Origin: Verrucomicrobiales bacterium | GTDB lineage: Bacteria > Verrucomicrobiota > Verrucomicrobiae > Limisphaerales > UBA9464 | NCBI GenBank assembly: GCA_005789375.1 | Contig: SXXZ01000124.1 | Location: forward strand, 1 to 8,260 | Direction: 5' to 3' | Length of the DNA: 8,260 bases | In this document: in pieces, positions 1-6,750 of the stretch | How the letters are laid out: the number at the start of each line of letters is the position of its first letter | How positions within the stretch are numbered: the stretch's first letter is position 1 | Made by a program: the position numbers and the translations under genes | The notes under the pieces: model-generated | The model's database searches: none | What the model was told of the DNA's origin: nothing | The model's input: only the letters and a program-made list of their open reading frames with translations

Positions 1-254
1 CTGCCGCTTTCCAAACGGATCACCTCGATGTCCAACCACCCGAGCTCCGTTCCGATGCCTGTCCCGAAGGCTTTGCTCACGGCCTCCTTGGCGGCGAACC
101 GAGCCGCGACATGAGTGGAAGGATCGGTGTGACTGAAGCAATAATCGTATTCGGCCGGACACAGGATTCGACGGGCAAACCGCTCACCCAGACGTTCGAG
201 CGAATCCCGGATGCGCCCGACCTCCACCAAATCGATTCCCACGCCCAGAATCAT
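1..254 (-). CDS. acpS: holo-[acyl-carrier-protein] synthase (partial, C-terminus off the left edge)
   Basis: AcpS transfers the 4'-phosphopantetheine arm of coenzyme A onto the conserved serine of apo-acyl carrier protein, activating it for fatty acid synthesis in the cytoplasm. The first 84 residues are present. They begin with the family signature [10 protein letters not shown] (residues 6-15), in which Asp8 is a Mg2+ ligand. A second signature, [16 protein letters not shown] (51-66), supplies the other metal ligand, Glu57. AcpS proteins are usually about 120-140 residues, so roughly the last third lies outside the window. The ATG (252-254) overlaps the TGA of pdxJ (251-253) in an ATGA arrangement, which implies translational coupling. 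The pdxJ-acpS order is the same as in Escherichia coli. No Shine-Dalgarno sequence is visible. The identification is secure from motifs and context. Confidence 0.95.
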   Translation of the reverse strand, partial: MILGVGIDLVEVGRIRDSLERLGERFARRILCPAEYDYCFSHTDPSTHVAARFAAKEAVSKAFGTGIGTELGWLDIEVIRLESG

Positions 255-1015
255 GGCGCCGAAAGAGTTTGGGGCTTGCCCCCGTAGCCCTCCATGACCT
301 GAAGAATTTCCTGCACAGCCTTCTCTAGGCCGACAAAGAGGGCCCGACTGATGATGGAGTGGCCAATGTTCAACTCCTCAAGATGCGGAACCACATGCAA
401 GAGCGGTAGGTTTTCCCGATTGAGTCCGTGCCCGGCATTAATCCGCAGACCCACTTGATAGCCCTGCTCGGCAGCGGCAACCAAGCGCTCCAACTCGCGG
501 TTCCGCTCGGCTTTTTGATGAAACACCTCGGCGTAGGCTCCAGTATGCAATTCGATGAATTGCGCACCCACACGGGCGGATGCCTCGATTTGGGCCAGAT
601 CCGGATCCACGAAAAGACTGACCTCGATGCCGGATTCTTTCATCCGACGGATGGTCTCCCTCAGTGCGGCTTCATGCCCCAGAACATCCAGCCCACCTTC
701 CGTGGAGATCTCTTCCCGCTTCTCCGGCACCAGACAAACGATGTCGGGCCGGACCGCCAGAGCGATCTCCACGATCTCCGGAGCATTGGCCATTTCGAAA
801 TTGAGGCGGGTGCGGATGGCCTTCCTCAAAGCGACGATGTCTCGGTCGATGATGTGTCGGCGATCCTCCCGCAGATGGGCTGTAATCCCATGGGCACCGG
901 CTTGCTCGCACAAAAGCGCTGCGGCGATGGGATCGGGCTCTCCCCGTTCCATGCCGCGGTACCGGGCCTGACGGAGGGTGGCGACGTGATCGATATTGAC
1001 GCCGAGTTTCAGCAT
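251..1015 (-). CDS. pdxJ: pyridoxine 5'-phosphate synthase
   Basis: PdxJ condenses 1-deoxy-D-xylulose 5-phosphate with 3-amino-2-oxopropyl phosphate to form pyridoxine 5'-phosphate, the ring-closing step of the DXP-dependent vitamin B6 pathway. The 254-residue product has the usual family length and is a TIM-barrel enzyme. Visible signatures are [13 protein letters not shown] (6-18), [12 protein letters not shown] (44-55), NFEMA (72-76), IELHTGAYA (154-162), INAGHGLN (192-199, with the conserved His196) and the phosphate-binding segment [11 protein letters not shown] (216-226). I chose the ATG at 1015 because NIDH sits at the normal distance from the N-terminus. The gene follows the lipoprotein gene after only 6 bp and overlaps acpS by 4 bp, so all three are probably co-transcribed. 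No clear Shine-Dalgarno sequence precedes it. The short C-terminal tail after about residue 242 is not conserved and looks dispensable. Confidence 0.97.
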   Translation of the reverse strand: MLKLGVNIDHVATLRQARYRGMERGEPDPIAAALLCEQAGAHGITAHLREDRRHIIDRDIVALRKAIRTRLNFEMANAPEIVEIALAVRPDIVCLVPEKREEISTEGGLDVLGHEAALRETIRRMKESGIEVSLFVDPDLAQIEASARVGAQFIELHTGAYAEVFHQKAERNRELERLVAAAEQGYQVGLRINAGHGLNRENLPLLHVVPHLEELNIGHSIISRALFVGLEKAVQEILQVMEGYGGKPQTLSAP

Positions 1016-1021
1016 GTGGGG

Positions 1022-2530
1022 TCAGGGTTTAGCAACAGGCTTGGGAGCAGGAGGAGTCTTCGCGGACGGTGTCTGGGGGAGCCCCATCGGGGGCGGAGGA
1101 GCCAGACGGGCAGCCTTGGGCTTGCGTGGCGTGGCCGGATCCAGCCATCGCCCCAAGACAACCCACTCCATGGCGCTCAAACCCGCCGGAGCCTTGCGAC
1201 TCCAAGTGAACACCCCGGGGCCCGACTGCCGGACCTGGGTTACGGTGTTGTCCACTTTGGCCAGGGTGTCGGTCAGCCAGAGGTTAGCCAGACCATCCCC
1301 AGGAGCCGGATTAAGGCCTAACGAAAGATCACGGTTCTGAAGGTTGATCCACCAGTGGACGAAGTTCTCGGAAGTAATCTCCCAGTCATACGCCACCAAA
1401 CCCGGTTGCTGGAGCTGTTGGAGCAATTCCTTAGGCACGGGTTGAACCGAACGCTGCCGCGGAACCATGCTAAAACCCAGAAAGCCAGGCTTCTGATTCT
1501 CCGTTCCGCTGAGCATCGGTACGACAAACGGGGCACTGCTGAGTGCGAGGATTTGCTTCTCGGCATCGTACATCACCAGGCCATCCAGCTTGCCCGGTTC
1601 AGCATTGGTCGAATAACGGCGGCTCAATTCCGCATTAGCCGCCTTTAGCACCGAAGCCGAGTCCTTCACATGGACCACGGCATAACTCTGGAAGGGCGAC
1701 TCGGCTTGGGCCCAGAGGTACATCTGGCCGATTTCCTGACCCTGAAGGTAGCCCTCCAGACCGAGCAGGCTCAACACCTGGGGGGTGACACCGCGGATAG
1801 CAGTCAGCGAGACTAACGGATCATAAATCAAATTGGTCGGGTACTGCCAATCACGCAGAGATAATTCAGCCAGACCCGGCTTGCTCAAAGTTCCGGACCA
1901 CGCGACGGCCCCATTGGTGGCTACCGCGGTGGCCTGAATTCCTGGCCATGCACCCGGTGCCTTCTGAAACTCCAACAACCGGGCCGGAGGATTGGAGGCC
2001 GAGAGCACGCGGGACCGGAAACTCTTGGCCCTTGGCGAATCCGACGGACTCACGGCAAAGAGCCAACCCTTCTCGGCGCTGACCCAAGCCCCGGACGCCT
2101 TAGAGCCCAGGGGTTTCACCAAGGCCGGATAACGGTCATTCCAAATGGGGGCCCGCTCGGCGGTGATCCGAACAGCCAAGAAAACTTCCTTAGATCCATC
2201 ACCTTGACGCCACACCTCACCGGCGGACTCATGGGCCAACAAGTCTGCCATCAGGGGTTGCGCTTGCGTCACCACGGCGTCGGTGGTGGTGGTTTCCGAG
2301 AGCCATTCTAGCGCCGCACGAGTGGCCTTTGAACGCAGCCGATCGGTCAACGCCGGAGCATTGCTGTGAGAGAAGAAAGCCCGCAATGCCAGGGCTCCGG
2401 TCTGGGTGCGCAACCCATCGGCTCCAACGAAATGCCATTGGGTAGCCAATTCGGGTGCTTGCTCCTTGCATCCGGAAAGGAGCGCCAGCAGCGCAACGGC
2501 CAGCAGCACAGAAATCGAGCGGCGATTCAT
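1022..2530 (-). CDS. predicted lipoprotein of unknown function, first gene of the pdxJ-acpS operon
   Basis: I do not recognise a characterised family. The 502-residue product starts with a lipoprotein signal peptide: MNRRS, a hydrophobic stretch (about 6-18) and the lipobox LLSGC with the lipidated Cys21. Residue 22 is Lys, not Asp, so by the E. coli rule it would go to the outer membrane. I chose the ATG at 2530 because it puts the signal peptide at the very N-terminus. A longer frame reaching to 2674 would bury that signal and overlap the divergent ligase gene. The body is soluble and mixed alpha/beta, with no transmembrane segments or recognisable catalytic motif. A Trp-rich segment (VHWWINLQ) lies in its C-terminal third. 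The last ~37 residues are a Pro/Ala/Lys-rich tail, probably unstructured and possibly wall- or surface-interacting. It lies 6 bp upstream of pdxJ, but nothing in it suggests a role in B6 metabolism. It may be a lineage-specific envelope protein. Confidence 0.8.
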   Translation of the reverse strand: MNRRSISVLLAVALLALLSGCKEQAPELATQWHFVGADGLRTQTGALALRAFFSHSNAPALTDRLRSKATRAALEWLSETTTTDAVVTQAQPLMADLLAHESAGEVWRQGDGSKEVFLAVRITAERAPIWNDRYPALVKPLGSKASGAWVSAEKGWLFAVSPSDSPRAKSFRSRVLSASNPPARLLEFQKAPGAWPGIQATAVATNGAVAWSGTLSKPGLAELSLRDWQYPTNLIYDPLVSLTAIRGVTPQVLSLLGLEGYLQGQEIGQMYLWAQAESPFQSYAVVHVKDSASVLKAANAELSRRYSTNAEPGKLDGLVMYDAEKQILALSSAPFVVPMLSGTENQKPGFLGFSMVPRQRSVQPVPKELLQQLQQPGLVAYDWEITSENFVHWWINLQNRDLSLGLNPAPGDGLANLWLTDTLAKVDNTVTQVRQSGPGVFTWSRKAPAGLSAMEWVVLGRWLDPATPRKPKAARLAPPPPMGLPQTPSAKTPPAPKPVAKP

Positions 2531-2618
2531 AGTCAGGACCGCTTGGTTGCCAGAGAACCCACCCCGAAGCAATGCGCCTTTGCGATCTCGGTCTCTCCAG
2601 CGCACCTTTGCCACCGAA
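2531..2618. promoter_or_regulatory. divergent intergenic region between the lipoprotein operon and the ligase-like gene
   Basis: This 88 bp gap is the only room for the promoters of both the leftward lipoprotein-pdxJ-acpS operon and the rightward ligase-like gene. I see no convincing -35/-10 pair on either strand and no Shine-Dalgarno sequence before either ATG. It contains an imperfect direct repeat, CAATGCGCCTTTGCG (2570-2584) and CAGCGCACCTTTGCC (2598-2612), identical at 11 of 15 positions with starts 28 bp apart. This could be an operator or chance. That it is a promoter region is inferred from gene layout, not from motifs. Confidence 0.4.
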
Positions 2619-3305
2619 ATGGGCGATGAATGGTACTGGCTGGATTCCTCAACGGGAGACGCTCCCGCCAACATGGCCTGGGACGAAGCACTGCTGGAAG
2701 CCGCAGCGGAACTCCGTCGTCCGGTGCTCCGCAGCTATGCCTGGACATCCCCATCAGCCACCTTCGGCTACTTCCAACGGCATGCAAACATCGCCGCTTG
2801 GACCCCACTGCGACCGCTCATCCGACGGCCCACTGGAGGCGGACTGGTTTCTCACGAGGCAGACTGGACTTATGCGATCGTCGTCCCCCCACAGCACCCC
2901 TGGTATTCGCTCTCAGCGGTCGAAAGCTACCGTCGCGCGCATTCCTGGCTCCAACGGGCCTTTGCCCACTGTGGCCTCAAGACCGAGTTAGCACCGTGTT
3001 GTGATCCGGCCGGCCCCGGACAGTGCTTCCTCGGTGCGGAGCGGGAAGACCTGCTGTTCCAGGGCCGCAAGATCGCCGGGGCCGCCCAGCGCAGAAATAA
3101 ACAGGGACTGCTCATCCAGGGCAGCATCCAACCAACTCCACCCGATGTCTTACGAACCCGCTGGGAAGAGGCGATGCTTCGGAGCGCTGAGGAAGATTGG
3201 GAAGTTCGCTGGCATCACTGGCCCGCCCCTTCCGACACACTGATGCGACGAATCGAGGAACTCCGGTCGCGCTATGCCTCAAGCGATTACAACGAACGCC
3301 GTTAA
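2619..3305 (+). CDS. lipoate/octanoate-protein ligase family protein (BPL/LplA/LipB fold)
   Basis: Members of this fold attach lipoate or octanoate to a lysine of lipoyl domains (GcvH, or E2 subunits of 2-oxoacid dehydrogenases) in the cytoplasm. The 228-residue protein shows the order expected of LplA/LipM-type enzymes: MAWDEALLE (19-27), RRPTGGGLVSH (69-79), a CF pair at 136-137, and GRKIAGAAQRRN (149-160) with Lys151 as the conserved ligand-binding lysine. The segment LLIQGSI (164-170) stands where LplA proteins usually have LxHGS. The C-terminal RYASSDYNERR resembles the usual ending of the catalytic domain. At 228 residues it has only the catalytic domain, without the LplA accessory domain. 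Whether it is a ligase, an octanoyltransferase like LipM, or a relative acting on another acyl group cannot be told from sequence. I chose the ATG at 2619 because family homology starts right after it; longer frames run into the opposite gene. No lipoyl-domain gene is nearby. Confidence 0.85.
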   Translation: MGDEWYWLDSSTGDAPANMAWDEALLEAAAELRRPVLRSYAWTSPSATFGYFQRHANIAAWTPLRPLIRRPTGGGLVSHEADWTYAIVVPPQHPWYSLSAVESYRRAHSWLQRAFAHCGLKTELAPCCDPAGPGQCFLGAEREDLLFQGRKIAGAAQRRNKQGLLIQGSIQPTPPDVLRTRWEEAMLRSAEEDWEVRWHHWPAPSDTLMRRIEELRSRYASSDYNERR

Positions 3306-3333
3306 GCCTTGGTGGTGCGACGCCTCGGAAAGT

Positions 3334-4095
3334 TCAAGCATCGGCCCGACGGCTTAGACGGAATTGAGTGGGTGTCAGGCCCGTGGCCGCCCGGAATGCG
3401 CGAGTGAAGGCACTGTGGTCATAAAACCCACAGGCATGGGCGATTTCAGCCACGGGCTTTTGACTCTCCTCCAGCCATCGGGAGGCCGCCGCCAGTCGGG
3501 TGTGAGAAATTAACTGGCTCGGGGTAGTTCTGAAGAGCCTTTTGATGAGGCGGGCAAAGCGGACCGGCGGGATGCCCGATCGCTCCGCGAGCGAGGTCGG
3601 GCTCAACTCCTCGTCGTAGTGGGCCTCGAGATGATCGAGTGCTGAGGCAAGTCCGGCCGGAATCCGGCCGGCCCCGGCAGGCACCTGAAGGTCCCGGGAG
3701 ATGCCCACCAGCCCGATGATTTGCCCGAGGTCGTCCCGGATGGCGAACTTAGTGGTGAAGCACCAACCCGCCTTTCGCCGAGGGTACCAGTGCAGTTCCA
3801 GTTTCTCGATGATGGGCCGCCCTGTTCGCAGAACCGCCTCGTCTTGCCGGGCAAATCGAGTCGCCAAATCGATCGGGTAGACTTCGCGCACCGTCTTGCC
3901 CACCAGGTCCTCGGTGCGTTGAAAACCCACCCGCTCGGCGAGGGATTGGTTGACCGCGGTGTAGCGACCGGCGGTGTCCTTCACGAAGAATGCGGTGTCA
4001 GGCACATGCTCGAAAATCTCGGCGTACAGACTCACGGGAAGATGAGTCACTGTAGGCACCCTCTCGGCCACGCCTGTGCGGACTTTGACGGACAT
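3334..4095 (-). CDS. AraC-family transcriptional regulator with N-terminal PAS domain
   Basis: This is a cytoplasmic DNA-binding regulator of 253 residues. Residues ~24-135 form a PAS fold, with the typical FVKDTAGRYTAVNQ core at about 37-50 and the closing IIGLVGISRDL at about 126-136. PAS domains sense small ligands, redox state or light; the ligand here is unknown. Residues ~150-250 form an AraC double helix-turn-helix. Its diagnostic second motif is IAHACGFYDHSAFTRAFR (218-235), followed by GLTPTQFR (239-246). I chose the ATG at 4095. A TTG at 4113 in the same frame would add six residues and cannot be excluded; neither has a good Shine-Dalgarno sequence. The gene is divergent from the S9 peptidase gene with 51 bp between starts, a common layout for a regulator and its target, so control of the peptidase plus autoregulation is the simplest inference. 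It converges with the ligase-like gene, with a 28 bp gap and no obvious terminator. Confidence 0.92.
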   Translation of the reverse strand: MSVKVRTGVAERVPTVTHLPVSLYAEIFEHVPDTAFFVKDTAGRYTAVNQSLAERVGFQRTEDLVGKTVREVYPIDLATRFARQDEAVLRTGRPIIEKLELHWYPRRKAGWCFTTKFAIRDDLGQIIGLVGISRDLQVPAGAGRIPAGLASALDHLEAHYDEELSPTSLAERSGIPPVRFARLIKRLFRTTPSQLISHTRLAAASRWLEESQKPVAEIAHACGFYDHSAFTRAFRAATGLTPTQFRLSRRADA

Positions 4096-4146
4096 AACCG
4101 GAGGGTGCTGCAAGACCTAATTCAGGGCGATGTCAGAGTGAGGCAA
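4096..4146. promoter_or_regulatory. short divergent regulatory region, PAS-AraC regulator / S9 peptidase
   Basis: This 51 bp gap lies between the two divergent start codons and must contain, or overlap, the regulatory sites of one or both genes. A GAGG at 4140-4143 is a possible but closely spaced (3 nt) Shine-Dalgarno for the peptidase. I find no convincing promoter hexamers: a TTGACG at 4085-4090 has no matching -10 at the right distance. I see no clear inverted repeat. The gap is short for two promoters, so they may overlap or extend into the coding sequences. The regulatory role is inferred from layout. Confidence 0.4.
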
Positions 4147-6726
4147 ATGATCCGTCTCCAGACCATTAAGTCGCCGGGGTTCCGATGGCGTTGTCGCCCT
4201 CAAGGATCCGGCTGGACCATGCTCTTACTCACCTGCCTGACCGCGTTCGCCCAAGGCTCTCGAGAGGATTACCAACGGGCCATGAGCCTAGCCCAGCGCA
4301 CTGAAAACACGGTGTTCCGCGCCTCGATCCAACCCCAATGGATCGCCGGTGGTGGCGGCCAATTCTGGTATCGGGTGGTGAGCGGCCCTGATCGGCGGGA
4401 TTTCATCTTCGTGGACCCGGACCGTGGCATTCGGGAACCGCTCTTCGACGCCGCGACGCTGGCGACCCATCTTACCACAGCGCTGGGTAATCCGGTGCTG
4501 CCCGAATCCTTGAAACTAGATTCCCTGACCGTAGAACTCGAGGGCAAGCGCCGGGCTCTCCATTTCCGGCAGGGAGGAAAGCGCTGGAAAACTATGGTTC
4601 CAGAACTGGTACTGGAGCTGGACCCAAAGCCCGAAGACCTGCTGCAGATGGCTTCGGCACAGCGGATCCCAAAGCGGTCCCGCAACACGGGTGAGGAGAC
4701 GGAGATCCTTCTGGTGAATCGGACGACCGAGGATGTCGAACTGTACTGGCTAGACGATCAGGGAACTCGCAGGCCGTACGGTCGCCTGCGCCCGGGAGCC
4801 GAACGCCGTCAGCACACCTTTTCCGGGCATGTCTGGCTCGGGACCGACCGGAACGGCAGTGTTTTGGGAATATTCACCGCACAGGAAAGCGAAGGGCGAG
4901 CGGAGTTCGTCACCCCACCCGACGGGGCCCAGTCACCCGCCACATCGGCAGAGCCGACCCCAGGACCCCAGTCCAGTCCGCAGGATTCACCCGACGGAAA
5001 ATGGACGGTCGAACTGAGCGAGAACAACTTGTTCCTGCGACCCAAAGCCGGCGGAGAGGCCGTGCGCCTGAGCCGGGACGGCACCACTGAGGACGCCTAT
5101 CACTCCGACGTGCAGTGGTCTCCAGATTCTACTCACTTGGTGGCACGACGGGTTCGAGGAGTCTCCTCACGCACCGTCTCCTGGATCGAAGCGGCTCCGA
5201 AGGATCAACTGCAACCCAAGGTGCATTCACACACCTATCCCAAGCCGGGAGATCCCCTGCCCCACCCCCGTCTTCGGGTCTTTGCTGTGGACGGATTTCG
5301 ACAATATGACGTGGACGAGAAGCACTATCCAAACCCCTTCACCGAGAGCGGGGCACTGGATGTTCAATGGGCTCCGGACGGTCAGGAATTCTACGTCAAC
5401 TACAACCAACGAGGCCATCAGGTGTACCGGATTCTGGCCGTCAACCGCACCGGAAAGGTCCGCACTGTGGTCGAGGAGGCCCCAAAAACCATGGTGGATT
5501 GGACCGCCAAGACTTGGCGTCACTGGCTGCACCTGCGCGGCGAACTCTTGTGGATGTCCGAACGCAGCGGTTGGTGCCACCTGTGGCGCATCGACATCGC
5601 CACCGGCACCGTCAAGAACCCGATCACGCAGGGCGACTGGGTGGTGCGCTCGGTCGAACACGTCGATGAAAAACGCCAGCAAGTCTGGTTCTTCGCCGGC
5701 GGAATCCGACCGGGGCAAGACCCCTACTACTTGCACCTCGCGCGAGTAAATATGGACGGCACCGGGCTCGTAGTGCTGACCGAGGGTGACGGCACCCACA
5801 AGGTTCAGTTCTCGCCCGACCGACGCTGGTTCCTCGACACCTGGTCCCGGGTGGACCAACCGCCCATCACCGAACTGCGCAGCGCGACCGACGGCCGCAA
5901 GGTGCTGGAACTCGAGCGGGCCGACATCACCCGACTCTTGGCCTCCGGATGGTCGATCCCAGAACGGTTCACCGCCAAAGGTCGCGACGGATCCATCGAC
6001 ATCCATGGCATCGTTATCCGCCCGTCGCACCTGGATCCGAAGGTTGGCTACCCGGTGATCGAAGAGATTTACGCCGGGCCCCAGGGCGCATTCGTGCCTA
6101 AGGAATTCGGCCGATGGACCCGGCAACACGCCCTAGCCGAACTGGGCTTCGTGGTGGTCCAAATCGACGGCATGGGCACTAGCCAGCGCTCCAAGGCCTT
6201 TCATGATGTCGCCTGGAAGAACCTCGCGGACGCGGGGTTTCCCGACCGGAAACTCTGGATTCGGGCAGCGGCCCAATCGCGGCCCTGGATCGACCTCGGC
6301 CGCATTGGTCTCTATGGCGGAAGCGCCGGTGGACAGAACGCCCTCCGCGGCCTGCTGGACCACGGGGACTTCTACCAGGTGGCCGTCGCCGACTGCGGGT
6401 GCCACGACAACCGGATGGACAAAATCTGGTGGAATGAGCAGTGGCTCGGCTGGCCCGTCGGCGAGGCCTACCGCCGCAGTTCCAATGTCGAGGACGCCCA
6501 CAAGCTGACGGGCAAACTCCTCCTCATCGTGGGCGAGGTGGACACCAACGTGGATCCGGCCAGCACCCTGCAAGTCAGTGCCGCGCTGGTGCGCGCGGAC
6601 AAGGACTTCGAGTTGCTCGTCATGCCCTCAACCAACCACGGTGCCGCCGAGACCCCGTACGCCAGCCGACGCCGCATGGATTTCTTCGTGCGGCACTTGC
6701 TGGGTCGGGAGCCTCGCTGGCACTGA
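4147..6726 (+). CDS. secreted S9 family (DPP-IV-like) serine peptidase with an inserted VHL-like beta domain
   Basis: This probable exported serine exopeptidase, related to dipeptidyl peptidase IV, has 859 residues. Layout: a signal peptide with a long Arg-rich n-region and a hydrophobic core MLLLTCLTAFA (25-35), cleavage likely after A35; an N-terminal propeller-associated segment (~37-178) with QFWYR and FIFVDPDRG; a VHL-like beta domain (~177-243); a Pro/Ser/Thr linker (~254-281); the DPP-IV N-terminal beta-propeller (~282-610) with SPDGKW, WSPDS, YPKPGDP, YNQRGHQVYR and MSERSGWCHLW; and the alpha/beta-hydrolase domain (~640-859). The catalytic nucleophile is Ser726 in GLYGGSAGGQN. The acid is Asp799 in GEVDTNVDP, and the base is His831 in TNHG. 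The segment GCHDNRMDKIWWNEQW is typical of a well-populated S9 subfamily. I chose the ATG at 4147 because it gives a complete signal peptide; the frame stays open further left, but only across the regulator gene, and the ATG at 4219 would leave no positive n-region. The double-Glu motif that binds the substrate N-terminus in true DPP-IV is not visible. Substrates are unknown. Confidence 0.93.
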   Translation: MIRLQTIKSPGFRWRCRPQGSGWTMLLLTCLTAFAQGSREDYQRAMSLAQRTENTVFRASIQPQWIAGGGGQFWYRVVSGPDRRDFIFVDPDRGIREPLFDAATLATHLTTALGNPVLPESLKLDSLTVELEGKRRALHFRQGGKRWKTMVPELVLELDPKPEDLLQMASAQRIPKRSRNTGEETEILLVNRTTEDVELYWLDDQGTRRPYGRLRPGAERRQHTFSGHVWLGTDRNGSVLGIFTAQESEGRAEFVTPPDGAQSPATSAEPTPGPQSSPQDSPDGKWTVELSENNLFLRPKAGGEAVRLSRDGTTEDAYHSDVQWSPDSTHLVARRVRGVSSRTVSWIEAAPKDQLQPKVHSHTYPKPGDPLPHPRLRVFAVDGFRQYDVDEKHYPNPFTESGALDVQWAPDGQEFYVNYNQRGHQVYRILAVNRTGKVRTVVEEAPKTMVDWTAKTWRHWLHLRGELLWMSERSGWCHLWRIDIATGTVKNPITQGDWVVRSVEHVDEKRQQVWFFAGGIRPGQDPYYLHLARVNMDGTGLVVLTEGDGTHKVQFSPDRRWFLDTWSRVDQPPITELRSATDGRKVLELERADITRLLASGWSIPERFTAKGRDGSIDIHGIVIRPSHLDPKVGYPVIEEIYAGPQGAFVPKEFGRWTRQHALAELGFVVVQIDGMGTSQRSKAFHDVAWKNLADAGFPDRKLWIRAAAQSRPWIDLGRIGLYGGSAGGQNALRGLLDHGDFYQVAVADCGCHDNRMDKIWWNEQWLGWPVGEAYRRSSNVEDAHKLTGKLLLIVGEVDTNVDPASTLQVSAALVRADKDFELLVMPSTNHGAAETPYASRRRMDFFVRHLLGREPRWH
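4675..4875 (+). other. VHL beta-domain-like module inside the S9 peptidase
   Basis: Residues ~177-243 of the peptidase align without gaps to the beta domain of human pVHL with a constant offset of 113 (my recall of the human sequence, not a computed alignment). Matches include RSxN (177-180; pVHL 64-67), NR (191-192; 78-79), W201 (W88), G206 (G93), PY (210-211; P97-Y98), L214, PG (216-217), RR (220-221; R107-R108), H223 (H110), GH (227-228; G114-H115), WL (230-231; W117-L118) and D234 (D121). In pVHL, W88, Y98, S111, H115 and W117 form the pocket that reads hydroxyproline in HIF-alpha. Here all are kept except S111, which is Thr224 and still has a hydroxyl. There is no sign of the pVHL alpha domain that binds elongin C. 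Confidence 0.8.
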
Positions 6727-6750
6727 CCTTGTGAACAACCCGGACTCCGT

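Noticed and set aside
428..1321. Long plus-strand open frame antisense to pdxJ and the lipoprotein C-terminus.
   Set aside because: It lies opposite two well-supported genes, its translation shows no domain, and long antisense frames are expected in GC-rich DNA.
2531..2674. Longer N-terminus for the lipoprotein, starting at 2674.
   Set aside because: It would place 48 residues before a textbook lipoprotein signal and overlap the start of the divergent ligase-like gene.
3306..3333. Terminator between the convergent ligase-like and PAS-AraC genes.
   Set aside because: The 28 bp gap has no clear inverted repeat or T-run.
4085..4122. Possible sigma-70 promoter with TTGACG at 4085-4090 and an AT-rich CTAATT at 4117-4122.
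   Set aside because: The spacing is about 26 bp, far from the usual 16-18 bp, and no better -10 hexamer lies between.
3721..4146. N-terminal extension of the S9 peptidase frame by 142 codons.
   Set aside because: It runs antisense through the PAS-AraC gene and would bury the signal peptide; the ATG at 4147 gives a proper exported protein.
5227..6129. 300-codon minus-strand open frame inside the S9 peptidase.
   Set aside because: It is a shadow of the peptidase's conserved coding frame, with no family features and no plausible start signal.
6727..6750. Terminator between the convergent S9 peptidase and DUF1501 genes.
   Set aside because: The 24 bp gap has no stem-loop followed by a T-run that I can see on either strand.
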